The notes: a model not told the origin generated them from the sequence alone. A stretch of DNA of 64,000 nucleotides from JALZKA01 sp963715405 (GCA_963715405.1 OY970239.1:372001-436000), one strand, 5' to 3'. Counted from the stretch's first letter, positions 42,906-51,687 are shown. Numbers and translations: made by a program.

Positions 42906-43945
42906 ACGGGCTCGGCCTCCTGCTTTTCCGGCAGGCCGATCTCGCCGCTCGGGAGGGTGCGCAGCTCGCGCTTTTGCTCAACCCCGAGCCAGCAGCGATC
43001 GAGATGATCGCCGCCTGCTCGAGCTTCGAGCGGCGGGACCACCGGGCACTTCGCGAACTCGTGCGGGCAGCGCGGGCGGAAGTGGCAGCCTTCGGGCGGT
43101 GCAATCATCGACGGGGGCTGGCCGGCGATCTGCGTGAGCCTCTCTGTGCGGGTCCCGTCGACCCGGGCGATTGACCCGAGGAGCCCCCACGTGTAGGGAT
43201 GTTGCGGGTCGTAGAAGATCTCGTCGAGAGATCCTCGCTCGACCACCCGCCCGCCGTATAGGACCAGGATCTCCGAGGCGACCTCGACGACGACGCCGAG
43301 GTCGTGGGTGATCAGGATCATCGCCATGCCGAGCTCGGACTGAAGGCGAGCGAGGAGCCGCAGGATCTGTGCCTGGATCGTCACGTCGAGCGCCGTCGTT
43401 GGCTCGTCCGCGATCAGGAGCTTTGGATCGTTGGTAAGGGCCATCGCGATCATCACTCGCTGGCGCATGCCGCCGGAAAACTCGTGCGGGTACTCGTCGA
43501 AGCGGCGCGAGGCGTCGGGGATCCCGACCATGCCGAGCAGATCCGTCGCGTGGCTTCGTGCCTGAGCGTCCGTCATGTCCTGATGCGAGTGAATCGCCTC
43601 GGTGAGCTGGTCGCCCACCTTGTAGAAGGGGTGGAGCGAGGTGAGAGGGTCTTGGAAGATCATCGCGATGTCGTTGCCGCGCACCTCGCGGAGCGCCTCG
43701 TCGTCGAAGCTGGTTAGTTCACGCCCCTCGAACCGGATCGAGCCGGAGACCTCAGCCTCCTCATAACGGGTCAGGCCCAGGATCGCCAGGCTCGAAACGG
43801 TCTTGCCCGAGCCGGATTCGCCCACGATGCCGATCGTCTGGCCCGCCTCGACGTCGAACGAAACGCCGTCGACCGCATGGACGATGCCCTCTTCCGTCGA
43901 AAAGCCGACCCGGAGGTCGCGAACGCTGAGGAGCGGCTCCGTCAT
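42902..43945 (-). CDS. Oligopeptide/dipeptide ABC importer, ATP-binding protein (OppD/DppD)
   Basis: 347 residues. IGIVGESGSGKTVSSLAIL (Walker A), FSGGMRQRVMIAMALTNDPK (signature), LIADEPTTALDVT (Walker B) and ILITHDLGVVVEVASEILVL (H-loop) make a full ATPase; APPEGCHFRPRCPHEFAKCP is the oligo-HPY tail. It pairs with the next ATPase to power the two permeases. Its start overlaps the permease stop by 4 bases. The encoded heterodimer matches Opp/Dpp systems for short peptides or nickel; the peptide type cannot be told. Confidence 0.9.
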   Translation of the reverse strand: MTEPLLSVRDLRVGFSTEEGIVHAVDGVSFDVEAGQTIGIVGESGSGKTVSSLAILGLTRYEEAEVSGSIRFEGRELTSFDDEALREVRGNDIAMIFQDPLTSLHPFYKVGDQLTEAIHSHQDMTDAQARSHATDLLGMVGIPDASRRFDEYPHEFSGGMRQRVMIAMALTNDPKLLIADEPTTALDVTIQAQILRLLARLQSELGMAMILITHDLGVVVEVASEILVLYGGRVVERGSLDEIFYDPQHPYTWGLLGSIARVDGTRTERLTQIAGQPPSMIAPPEGCHFRPRCPHEFAKCPVVPPLEARAGGDHLDRCWLGVEQKRELRTLPSGEIGLPEKQEAEPV

Positions 43946-44940
43946 TCGTAGCGCACCCTCGGGTCGAGATAGGCGTAGAGGATGTCGACGATGAGGTTGA
44001 AGATGACGATGAAGAAGGCGCCGAACAGGACGATCCCCTGGATCATGGGCAGATCGGACTGGCCGATCGCGGTGACGGTTTCCTTGCCAACGCCCGGGAT
44101 ATTGAAGACCGACTCCGTGAGGATCGCGTTCCCGGCGAGCAGCGTTCCGATGTCCAGGCCGATCAGCGTCACGATCGGCGTCAGGGCGCTTCGCAGACCG
44201 TGCCGGATGACCACCTTGCGCTCTGGGAGGCCTTTGGCGCGGGCCGTTCGGATGTAGTCCTCCGTCATCACGTCGATCATCTGGGCGCGGACATACCTGG
44301 CGTAAATGGCAGCAGTCGCCGCGGCGAGAACCATCCAGGGAAGGAGCATCGAGTGGACCTTCTCGCCAAAGTTCTCAGCGTCGTTGTAGCTGCCAATGCC
44401 GGGGAAGATGTGAAGCACACCCACGTCGCTTGCGAAGAGGTAGAGGGCGACGAGCCCGAGCCAGAAGACAGGGGCCGAGATGAACGCGAGCGAGGTGACC
44501 ATGGTCGTTCGGTCGAGCCATGATCTTCGGCGAACCGCGGAAATCACGCCGATGGGTATCGCGATTCCGAGCCAGAGCACGACGGCGCCGGTGACGAGCA
44601 TGATGGTCGCCGGCAGGCGGTCGAGAATGATCTCCCGTACGGGCTCGTTGTTCTGAAAGAAGCTGATGCCGAGGTCGAATGGACCATCGATGTGCGCCTC
44701 TTCGTTCTCGTACGGAGTAAAGACGCCCGCGACGTATCGGCCGAACTGCTCGGCCTTTGGATCGTCCAGGCCTAGCGAATGACGGATTTGTTCGATTTGC
44801 TCGGCGGAAGCTGCGCGCCCGGCGCGGAGCTTCGCTGGGTCCGCCGTGGGGAAGACGTAGAAGATCGTGAAGACAAGGGCGCTGACCAACACCAGCATCA
44901 CGACGGCCCAGATCAGGCGGCGGATGATGAAGCGCAGCAT
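43942..44940 (-). CDS. Oligopeptide/dipeptide ABC importer, permease (OppB/DppB)
   Basis: 332 residues. RFIIRRLIWAVVMLVLVSAL is the first of six helices, and ILDRLPATIMLVTGAVVLWL follows. VMTEDYIRTARAKGLPERKV contains the EAA-like loop that contacts the ATPase (E-D-Y-x-R-T-A-R-A-K-G). It ends PRVRYE as usual for OppB. Upstream at 44965-44994 is a strong hairpin separating it from the substrate-binding protein gene, which may lower its expression compared with that protein. Confidence 0.9.
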   Translation of the reverse strand: MLRFIIRRLIWAVVMLVLVSALVFTIFYVFPTADPAKLRAGRAASAEQIEQIRHSLGLDDPKAEQFGRYVAGVFTPYENEEAHIDGPFDLGISFFQNNEPVREIILDRLPATIMLVTGAVVLWLGIAIPIGVISAVRRRSWLDRTTMVTSLAFISAPVFWLGLVALYLFASDVGVLHIFPGIGSYNDAENFGEKVHSMLLPWMVLAAATAAIYARYVRAQMIDVMTEDYIRTARAKGLPERKVVIRHGLRSALTPIVTLIGLDIGTLLAGNAILTESVFNIPGVGKETVTAIGQSDLPMIQGIVLFGAFFIVIFNLIVDILYAYLDPRVRYE

Positions 44941-44964
44941 GCCTTGGCTCGTTTGTCGAGGCTA

Positions 44965-44994
44965 GGGCTCCGCCGCCACCCGGCGGCGGAGCCC
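44965..44994 (-). terminator. Intercistronic hairpin, attenuator or mRNA stabiliser
   Basis: GGGCTCCGCCGCC and GGCGGCGGAGCCC pair over 13 bp with the 4-base loop ACCC. It lies between the substrate-binding protein gene and oppB, without a T-run. Such structures protect the upstream mRNA or cause partial termination so that the binding protein is made in excess. Confidence 0.6.
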
Positions 44995-45028
44995 AGCTGC
45001 CTCGTTCATTGCTCGGGCGTTCCTCCGT

Positions 45029-46852
45029 CTACTTGATGGAGGTGAACGCCAGGTCGAACTGGGCGTTGAAGAGGCTGACAACGCCCGCGACGTCCGTGGA
45101 TTGGATGATCGGGAAGTTCTCCCACACCCACGGGACCGCCGCTGCCTGCTCGCTGACGAGCCGGTCGACCTCTGCCCACGCTTCGGCTCGCTCCTTCGTG
45201 TCGGTTTCCAGGCGTGCTTGCTCGATCGCCTCGTTCACCTCCGGAACGTCCAACTGCGGCCAGTTGGAGTTGTTCTCCGGATCGATACCCGGTCCGTAGA
45301 ACGGGACGTCCAGCATGACCTGTGGGTCCCGGAAATCGGGCAGCCACCCGACGTTCGGGCAGACCTGTGGCTGCTGCTCGGGCACCGAGCAGAACCGCGT
45401 GTACATGATCGTGTGGTCCACGGCCTGGAAGTTGACCTTGAACCCCAGATCCTCGAGTTGGCTCTTGAACACCTCGGCGGTGTCCTTGCCTGGCGGGATG
45501 TTGTCGCCGACCATGCTCACTTCGCACGCGTCGCCTTCGCATTTCCCGCTCTCGAAGCCGGCCTCCTTCATGTATTCGGCCGCCAGCTCGGGATCGCCGG
45601 TCGGGCTCGCGAGGAAGTCCAGATCGAACCCCTCCAAGCCGCCGGCCTCCTCGAACCCGGGGAACCCGGGCGAGATGTAGTGCGTTGCGACCTGGCCGAT
45701 CAGCTCGCCGCCGCGGGTGTTCCGGAGCGCCTCGCGATCGGAGTTGGCCAGAACGGCCTTGCGGACGTTGATGTCGTCGAACGGTGGCTCCTGGGTGTTC
45801 AGGGCGACGTGCCTGAATCCGGGCAGCACGGGCAGCTGAAGCTGCTCCGGCTCGGCTTCCTCGGCCGCTTCCTTCAGAACCTCCTTCGGCGGCGGGAAGT
45901 CGCCCGAAATGGACGCGCTACCGCTCAGGATCTTCCGCGAAGCCGATGCGGTGTCCTTGAACCCCTCCTCGAACGTGATCTCGTCGAGGTACGCGGGGCG
46001 GTAGTCCCCCACGTCGCTGTAGTTCGGGTTGCGGACGAGATGGATCTCCTTGCCCGGCGTGTAGCCGGTCAGCTCGCCCGTCTCCGGGTCGTTCTCGACC
46101 ATGTACGGGCCCGTGAAGGCGACGTACTGTCCGTACGTGGACGGGTTCTCGGCGTCGTACTCCTCCGCGTATTCCTCGGGTACCGGCGCCGAGACCGGCA
46201 GCGAGAGGGACTGCGAGACGAACGGCGCCAGCGGCTCGTTGAGCTCGATTTCGAGCGTCTGGTCGTCGACGGCAGTGATGCCCTCGACATCAGGCGCTCC
46301 GCCTGTGGGATTGTCCACAGCTTCCTTGGACGCCTCGTCCCAGCCGACCACCTCGGCGAGGTAGATCGACGAGTACTGGTTTGCCACGCCCGGAAGGAGG
46401 GAGCGCTCGATCGCGTACTCGACGTCCGCGGCGACCACATCGCGATCGACCGGCGGCGAATACGCGACGCCCTCGCGAATCGTGAAGGTCAGGGTCTTGC
46501 CATCGTCGGCGATCTCCGGCTCGCTCTCCGCGAGGTCGGGCGTGGGCTCTTCGACGTCATCCGGCGCCCAGCTGAAGAGGCTGCGGTGGGCAGCCTGGGT
46601 GACCATGTAGGTCGGCTGGTAGTAAGCGCCGCCCGGGTCCATGTAGTCGATGTCTCCGGCCATGAGCACCGAGAGCGAGCCACCTTCTTTGGCGTCCTCG
46701 GGCGCTTCGGTTACCGGTTGAAACTCCTCGGGGACGCCAGTGCCGCCCGAAGAGGAGCTGCTCGAGTCGTCATCGTCCCCGCACCCGGCCCCACCGAGGG
46801 CCAGGGCGCAGGCTGCGGCGAACGTGAGCATCCATCTGGCGTTGGATTGCAT
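45029..46852 (-). CDS. ABC importer, extracellular solute-binding lipoprotein (family 5)
   Basis: 607 residues from ATG 46852. MLTFAAACALALGGAGCGDD is a lipoprotein signal with lipobox. GGSLSVLMAGDIDYMDPGGA begins the SBP family 5 domain; FTIREGVAYSPPVDRDVVAA and FTGPYMVENDPETGELTGYT are the usual later steps. It binds peptides or other substrates outside and hands them to OppB/OppC. It is the second gene of the operon, 53 bases after oppC. A longer open frame to 47017 lacks a signal and overlaps the oppC gene. Confidence 0.9.
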   Translation of the reverse strand: MQSNARWMLTFAAACALALGGAGCGDDDDSSSSSSGGTGVPEEFQPVTEAPEDAKEGGSLSVLMAGDIDYMDPGGAYYQPTYMVTQAAHRSLFSWAPDDVEEPTPDLAESEPEIADDGKTLTFTIREGVAYSPPVDRDVVAADVEYAIERSLLPGVANQYSSIYLAEVVGWDEASKEAVDNPTGGAPDVEGITAVDDQTLEIELNEPLAPFVSQSLSLPVSAPVPEEYAEEYDAENPSTYGQYVAFTGPYMVENDPETGELTGYTPGKEIHLVRNPNYSDVGDYRPAYLDEITFEEGFKDTASASRKILSGSASISGDFPPPKEVLKEAAEEAEPEQLQLPVLPGFRHVALNTQEPPFDDINVRKAVLANSDREALRNTRGGELIGQVATHYISPGFPGFEEAGGLEGFDLDFLASPTGDPELAAEYMKEAGFESGKCEGDACEVSMVGDNIPPGKDTAEVFKSQLEDLGFKVNFQAVDHTIMYTRFCSVPEQQPQVCPNVGWLPDFRDPQVMLDVPFYGPGIDPENNSNWPQLDVPEVNEAIEQARLETDTKERAEAWAEVDRLVSEQAAAVPWVWENFPIIQSTDVAGVVSLFNAQFDLAFTSIK

Positions 46853-46905
46853 AGTCAGTTCCTTTCCTTTTTCGGACTTACGTCCGGTTGTGATCGAGTT
46901 ATGTG

Positions 46906-47910
46906 TCAAGACCGTCTCGTTTTCGGATTCAGCGCGTCCTGGAGGGCGTCGCCCAAGAGGTTGAAGGCGAGCACCGTGAAGAGCAGGGCGAGGCCCGGGA
47001 AGAGCATGTACCACCATGCGTCGGCGAAGATAGGAGTGGCATCGGAGATCATCTGGCCCCAGCTGGGCTGGTCGGTCACGCCGACACCGAGGAAGGAGAG
47101 GGCCGCCTCATAAAGGATCACCTGGGGGACGAGAATCGTTGCGTAGACGATGATCGGGGCCGTCAGGTTGGGCAGGATCTCGCGGAAGATGATGCGCGAA
47201 TTCGACGCTCCGCCCGCGCGGGCCGCTTCCACGAACTCCTTTTCGCGCAGCGACAGCACCTGGCCGCGAACGATTCGCGTCATGTACGTCCAGCTCGTCA
47301 CCGAGATGACGAAGATCACCACCCCAAGCCCCGGCTGGATCAGACCACCGAGGCAGCCGGCGTTCCCGCCGCTCGTGACGCCCAGCGTGCAGGCGGCGGC
47401 GAGACCAGTTGCCAGCAGCAGATACGGGATGGCGAGAAGGACGTCGACGCCGCGAGAGATCACCGTGTCGGTTACGCCTCGGAAGAAGCCGGCGATGAGC
47501 CCGAAGAAGATACCCGCGGCGGTGGCCAGTGCCGTCGCCGTAAGCGCCACGATCAGCGACACGCGCGCGCCGTAGACGGTTCGGCTGAATACGTCACGGC
47601 CGATCCCGTCGACGCCGAAGAGGTGGTCGGCCGACGGCCCCGTTGCGGTTGAGTAGAACGGATCGAGCGCGGCGGTGTCTCGCTCGTCAGGCCCGGGCGC
47701 CCCGACGAGGTCAATGACGAGAGGCGCGGCGATTGCCACGACAGCCAAGAACGCGATGAAGATCACTGAGGCGAACGCGAGCTTGTCCTCCCTGATCCGC
47801 CGCCAGAAGAGCCGCCAGGGAGAGCGTGCCCGGATCGCTGCGGGATCGATTCCAGCCGACAGCGCCCCTGAGGCTGGCTTCGCATCCTCGGGATATCCGC
47901 TGGCCTCCAA
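46906..47910 (-). CDS. Oligopeptide/dipeptide ABC importer, permease (OppC/DppC)
   Basis: 334 residues. LFWRRIREDKLAFASVIFIA is the typical OppC start. HLFGVDGIGRDVFSRTVYGA, then six helices, follow. LREKEFVEAARAGGASNSRI holds the EAA loop. It ends DALQDALNPKTRRS. This is the first gene of the operon oppC-SBP-oppB-oppD-oppF, an unusual but known order. The promoter should lie in 47911-48006; no clear -35/-10 pair was seen. Confidence 0.9.
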   Translation of the reverse strand: MEASGYPEDAKPASGALSAGIDPAAIRARSPWRLFWRRIREDKLAFASVIFIAFLAVVAIAAPLVIDLVGAPGPDERDTAALDPFYSTATGPSADHLFGVDGIGRDVFSRTVYGARVSLIVALTATALATAAGIFFGLIAGFFRGVTDTVISRGVDVLLAIPYLLLATGLAAACTLGVTSGGNAGCLGGLIQPGLGVVIFVISVTSWTYMTRIVRGQVLSLREKEFVEAARAGGASNSRIIFREILPNLTAPIIVYATILVPQVILYEAALSFLGVGVTDQPSWGQMISDATPIFADAWWYMLFPGLALLFTVLAFNLLGDALQDALNPKTRRS

Positions 47911-48006
47911 ACAAAACCTCTCTCGGCGACCGCGCCGTGCTTTGGTGGCCCCCGTTCTTGAATCGCGTGGCGCTCCTCAACGCCGCGACGCCGAAACCTT
48001 AGCCAA

Positions 48007-48858
48007 TCAGGTACGTGGCGTCGGGTACTGCGTTCGCATTATGCGGTCCCATGCCCGGTCGGTGACCAACCTTCGCTGGGCGATCGACAGCTTCGCCGAC
48101 GGCGTGACGGTGTAGCGGGGCTTCGGGCGCTTCGAGCCGAGGGCCCTCGCGATCACCTTTGCAACCGCATCGGGCCCGCCGCCGAGCTTTGCCAGGGGCC
48201 CTTCGTATGCGCCGACGGTCATCTTTCCGACGTGGTGGTTGAACTTGCCGTACGGGCCCTCGGCGATGGTTCCCTCGTCAAGCGATGTACTGGCCGCGGC
48301 CGCGAACTCCGTCGTGATCAGGCCGGGCTCGATCAGGATGACGTCGACGCCGAAGCCCCGGACCTCGAAGCGCATCGCGTCGGAGATCGCCTCTACCGAG
48401 TACTTCGTCGCGTGGTAGATCCCCCCGCCGGGGAAGGTGAGCTTGCCGCCCATCGAGCCGATGTTCACGATCCGGCCCCAGCCCTGGTCGCGCATGCCGG
48501 GCAGGCACAGCTGGCTCATCCGGATCAGTCCGAACACGTTCGTCTCGAACTGCCGGCGGATCGAGTCGAGCTCGATCGACTCGACGGCGCCGGACTGGCT
48601 GTAGCCCGCGTTGTTGATGAGGACGCCGACGGCGCCCTCGGCCTCGGCGACCTGGCCGACAGCGGCCCTCATCGAGGCATCGTCGGTCACGTCGAGGGCA
48701 AGCGTCTTGCAACCGGCGCTCGCGAGGCCGCTCAGCGTCTCGGGCTTGCGGGCGGTCGCATAGACCGTCCAGCCCTCGGTCGCAAGATGGCGGGCCGTCT
48801 CGGCCCCGATCCCGGTCGAGCAGCCCGTGATGAGGACCGCCTTGGATTGATCAGCCAT
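48007..48858 (-). CDS. Short-chain dehydrogenase/reductase
   Basis: 283 residues from ATG 48858. AVLITGCSTGIGAETARHLA is the cofactor loop T-G-x-x-x-G-I-G; VLINNAGYSQSGAVESIELD has NNAG, IVNIGSMGGKLTFPGGGIYH the active Ser, and YHATKYSVEAISDAMRFEVR the Y-x-x-x-K. IEPGLITTEFAAAASTSLDE follows as in classical SDRs. It probably uses NADP(H), since ATARKPETL follows the second strand. Substrate unknown; the type is often annotated as oxidoreductase acting on ketones or retinol-like lipids. Confidence 0.9.
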   Translation of the reverse strand: MADQSKAVLITGCSTGIGAETARHLATEGWTVYATARKPETLSGLASAGCKTLALDVTDDASMRAAVGQVAEAEGAVGVLINNAGYSQSGAVESIELDSIRRQFETNVFGLIRMSQLCLPGMRDQGWGRIVNIGSMGGKLTFPGGGIYHATKYSVEAISDAMRFEVRGFGVDVILIEPGLITTEFAAAASTSLDEGTIAEGPYGKFNHHVGKMTVGAYEGPLAKLGGGPDAVAKVIARALGSKRPKPRYTVTPSAKLSIAQRRLVTDRAWDRIMRTQYPTPRT

Positions 48859-49053
48859 GCGCGGGAGCCTATCCCTGGCGGCCATTGCGATGGGTGGTCG
48901 AATCGCGGCCGGCCCCAAGGGCAGCGAGGGGGAGCCAGAAAATGCTCCGGCCTGCGCGAAATTCGGCACCATTGCGGCACACGGACGTCTTGATCGGTGA
49001 CTCGGACTCGGCAAGGCTCGCCGGGTGCCCCGCCGCCGCCCCCATCCCATCGT

Positions 49054-49098
49054 CGAGGGAAGGAACAGCCCAATAGGGAGTGCAGATGCCTTCCCTCG
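49054..49098 (+). repeat. Family A 45-nt hairpin repeat, copy 3
   Basis: Arms CGAGGGAAGG and CCTTCCCTCG, core CAATAGGGAGTGCA. It ends 8 bases before the TTG start of the AbiEi/DUF559 gene. Copy 4 lies on the other side of that gene in direct orientation. Confidence 0.9.
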
Positions 49099-49105
49099 CG
49101 GCGAC

Positions 49106-49991
49106 TTGGAGGTCGCTCGAATCGCCAGCGGGGCGAAGGGGGTGGTGGACTCGGACGAGCTTCGGGACTCCGGGCTCGGCCGCAGCTCGGTCGCGTGGCG
49201 CGCGTGGAACGGTCGCCTTCACCGGGCTGCACGAGGGGATCTATGTGGTCGGCCACACGGACATCACGCTGGAGGGCCACTTTCTCGCGGCGGTGAAGGC
49301 CGGTGGGCCCGGGGCGGCCCTGAGTCATCGAGCCGCCGCCGCCCACCTTGGTATCCGCGATTGGACGGAGCGTGAAATCGAGATCACGGTGCCGCGCGCG
49401 AGGGTCGTCGCAAGGCCGGGCATAGAGGCGCACCGCTCGGCTTCCATGACTCGGAAGGACCAACTGGTCCGCCGCGAGATTCTGGTGACGAATGCAACCT
49501 GGACGATTGTGGCGCTGGCTTCGGTACTTCCAGCGGGCGAGCTTCGTGCTGCCGTTCGCCAAGCGCTCGGTCTCAAGATCACAAGCGTCCGTTCGGTACT
49601 CGCTCTCCTTGAGAGACGCGGGCGGGTAAGAGGGGCGCGAATGCTGAGGCAGATCCTGGCGCATGCGCTCCCGACCCGTTCGGAGCTGGAAGACGTTGTC
49701 TACGACCTCATCGTCGCCGGTGGATTCGAACCGCCGGACGTAAACAAGCCGCTTCGACTGGGCGGCCGTGTGGTGATCCCCGACTTCCGGTGGCCCGCTC
49801 GCAAGCTCATCGTCGAAGCCGACGGCGCGCGCTGGCACGACGACGCTCTCTCCCGAGCAGACGACGCGGAGCGCCAGGCGCTGCTCGAACGCCACGGCGA
49901 AACGGTCCTTCGCGTGCGCTGGAACGAAGCGACGCTGCGGCCAGCTGAGCCGCGGCGCCGCCTCGAAGCCGTGGGAGCCCCAAGGCCATAG
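49106..49991 (+). CDS. AbiEi-like/DUF559 endonuclease-fold protein (one frameshift), flanked by family A repeats
   Basis: Starting from TTG 49106, EVARIASGAKGVVDSDELRD and SGLGRSSVAWRAWNGRLHR form the N-terminal winged helix of AbiEi-type antitoxin-like proteins. After a frameshift near 49225 it continues LHEGIYVVGHTDITLEGHFL, ALSHRAAAAHLGI and ends with a DUF559 (Vsr-like PD-(D/E)XK) domain: GRVVIPDFRWPARKLIVEAD, then ALLERHGETVLRVRWNEATL. The Asp and Glu-x-Asp fit the nuclease core. Such two-part proteins are common in Thermoleophilia. Their function is unproven: orphan antitoxin, nuclease or element-encoded enzyme. The gene fits closely between two direct hairpin copies. Confidence 0.65.
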
Positions 49992-49996
49992 GGCGT

Positions 49997-50041
49997 CGAG
50001 GGAAGGAATAGTCCAATAGGGAGTGCAAATTGCTTCCCTCG
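49997..50041 (+). repeat. Family A 45-nt hairpin repeat, copy 4
   Basis: Arms CGAGGGAAGG and GCTTCCCTCG (one mismatch), core CAATAGGGAGTGCA. It starts 6 bases after the stop of the AbiEi/DUF559 gene. Distance from copy 3 is 943 bases start to start. Confidence 0.9.
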
Positions 50042-50081
50042 ACGGCGAGGCAGGACACGCGGCCCGCCGCTTCGCGGCGCC

Positions 50082-50477
50082 CTAGGACTCTGCTTTGCGG
50101 GCGAGGTTCTTCAGGAGGAGCTTTGTGAACGGGGCGTACGTCATGCGGATTCCTAGCTCCATTGGCGCCGGCGCGCGCATCGCCAGGCCGATCGTCGAGC
50201 CGCCGCCGTTCCTCGGCTCGACGGTGTGCGTGAGCTCGACGAGGCCGACCCGCCATGTCCACGAGCGGCCCGGGCGTTTCGACGTGACCTCGGCCCACAC
50301 CGGCGCGACGCCGGCCACGCGGATGCGGCCGCTGGCGCCAGGCTCGACCTCGGGCGAACCCAGGCCGTGGGGCCCGCGGATGTGCGGCGCCCACTCCTTC
50401 CAGCGCGACGGCTGGGAATAGAGCTCCCAGACCTTCTCGGCCGGGGCGGTGGATTCGACCTCGACGTGAACGGTCAC
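50082..50477 (-). CDS. SRPBCC family (polyketide cyclase/START-like) protein
   Basis: 131 residues from GTG 50477. TVHVEVESTAPAEKVWELYS and QPSRWKEWAPHIRGPHGLGS are the classic start of SRPBCC domains; GRSWTWRVGLVELTHTVEPR and GLAMRAPAPMELGIRMTYAP follow. The long C-terminal helix (FTKLLLKNLARKAES) closes a hydrophobic ligand-binding cavity. Ligand unknown. It is divergent from the alcohol dehydrogenase gene, 142 bases away. Confidence 0.8.
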   Translation of the reverse strand: MTVHVEVESTAPAEKVWELYSQPSRWKEWAPHIRGPHGLGSPEVEPGASGRIRVAGVAPVWAEVTSKRPGRSWTWRVGLVELTHTVEPRNGGGSTIGLAMRAPAPMELGIRMTYAPFTKLLLKNLARKAES

Positions 50478-50619
50478 GCCGCAAGTAAAGCGTGCGCCTT
50501 TCCCCGCCGAACCAACATCCCCCGTGAGAAGCACGAACGCGTTGTACCCCTTGGTTGCTAACGAAGCGCATCGCGTCACATGGGCGGTTACGAAAGACCT
50601 CGGGATAGAGTCCCGCGCG

Positions 50620-51654
50620 ATGAGAGCGGTGACGTTCCAGGCGCCGGGCGAGGTCCGGATCGAAGAGAAGCCCGATCCCGAGCTCGAAGGAGCGGGCGAT
50701 GCGATCGTCCGCGTTGACGCATCGGGCGTCTGCGGGTCGGACCTCCACATCTACCACGGGCGGGTCGCGATCGAGCCTGGATTCACGATCGGCCACGAAT
50801 ACGTCGGCGAGGTCCTCGCGGCGGGAGACGATGTGAGCGGCGTTGCGGTCGGCGATCGCGTCCTTGGCACCTACGGAACCGCATGCGGCGAGTGCTTCTT
50901 CTGCCAGCGCGAGGACTTCCACAAGTGCGACAAGGGACGCGTGTTCGGCCACGGCAAGCTCCTCGGCGACCTCGCGGGGGCGCAGGCGGAGCTCCTCCTG
51001 GTGCCCAACGCGGACATGACGCTGCGGAAGGTTCCCGGCGGCATGTCCGACGATGTGGCGCTCTTCGCCGGCGACGTCATGGGCACCGGCTATCACGCCG
51101 TGGCCGAGACGGGAATAGGGACGGGTGACACGGTTGCCGTCCTCGGCCTTGGCCCCGTCGGCCTTTGTGCCGTCCAGGCCGCGAAGGCGGCGGGGGCGGA
51201 CCACGTGATCGCCATCGACACCGTGGCGGAGAGGCTCGAGATGGCGCGCGCGTTCGGGGCTGAGTCGGTGCACCTCACCGAGGAGGATCCCAAAGCTCAA
51301 GCCAAGGCCGCGACCGAGGGACGCGGCGTCGACGCGGCGATCGATGCCGTCGGCCACCCGCAAGCCTTCGATCTGGCCTGCCGCCTGACACGCAAGTGCG
51401 GCACCGTTTCGGTGACCGGCGTTTACGCCGAGCGGATGGAGGTCCACATGGGCATCGTCTGGATCAAGGCGCTCACCCTCAAGACCGGGCACGCCAACGT
51501 GATCAAGCACGTCGACCCCGTCCTCGACGCTCTGTCGGACGGGCGACTCGACCCGAGCCCGCTCGTGACCCACCACATGAAGCTGGACGACGCGTCCGAG
51601 GCATACGAGACCTACGACCGCCGCGAGGCCCTGAAAATCGTCCTGACGCCATGA
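50620..51654 (+). CDS. Zinc-dependent alcohol dehydrogenase family protein (MDR)
   Basis: 344 residues. AIVRVDASGVCGSDLHIYHG has the catalytic zinc Cys; GHEYVGEVLAAGDDVSGVAV the zinc His-Glu; CGECFFCQREDFHKC the four structural-zinc cysteines. VAVLGLGPVGLCAVQAAKAA is the NAD-binding G-x-G-x-x-G. The type is like secondary alcohol, threonine or glutathione-independent formaldehyde dehydrogenases. The start at 50620 (ATG) matches the family. It ends exactly at a 34-nt palindrome. Confidence 0.9.
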   Translation: MRAVTFQAPGEVRIEEKPDPELEGAGDAIVRVDASGVCGSDLHIYHGRVAIEPGFTIGHEYVGEVLAAGDDVSGVAVGDRVLGTYGTACGECFFCQREDFHKCDKGRVFGHGKLLGDLAGAQAELLLVPNADMTLRKVPGGMSDDVALFAGDVMGTGYHAVAETGIGTGDTVAVLGLGPVGLCAVQAAKAAGADHVIAIDTVAERLEMARAFGAESVHLTEEDPKAQAKAATEGRGVDAAIDAVGHPQAFDLACRLTRKCGTVSVTGVYAERMEVHMGIVWIKALTLKTGHANVIKHVDPVLDALSDGRLDPSPLVTHHMKLDDASEAYETYDRREALKIVLTP

Positions 51655-51687
51655 GGTGCCAGGCACCAGGCTTGGTGCCTGGCACCT
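51654..51687. repeat. 34-nt palindrome at the end of the dehydrogenase gene
   Basis: AGGTGCCAGGCACCA and TGGTGCCTGGCACCT pair perfectly over 15 bp around the loop GGCT. The first base is also the last base of the stop codon. Palindromes with GGTGCCAGGCACC arms are a widespread REP-like element type. There is no T-run, but it could stop transcription weakly or protect the mRNA end. Only one copy is seen here. Confidence 0.75.

Noticed and set aside
45101..47113. 670-codon open frame on the plus strand across the binding-protein gene
   Set aside because: It is antisense to a clear SBP family 5 lipoprotein gene and is composed of Arg/Val/Leu-rich sequence without motifs, as expected from GC-rich antisense frames.
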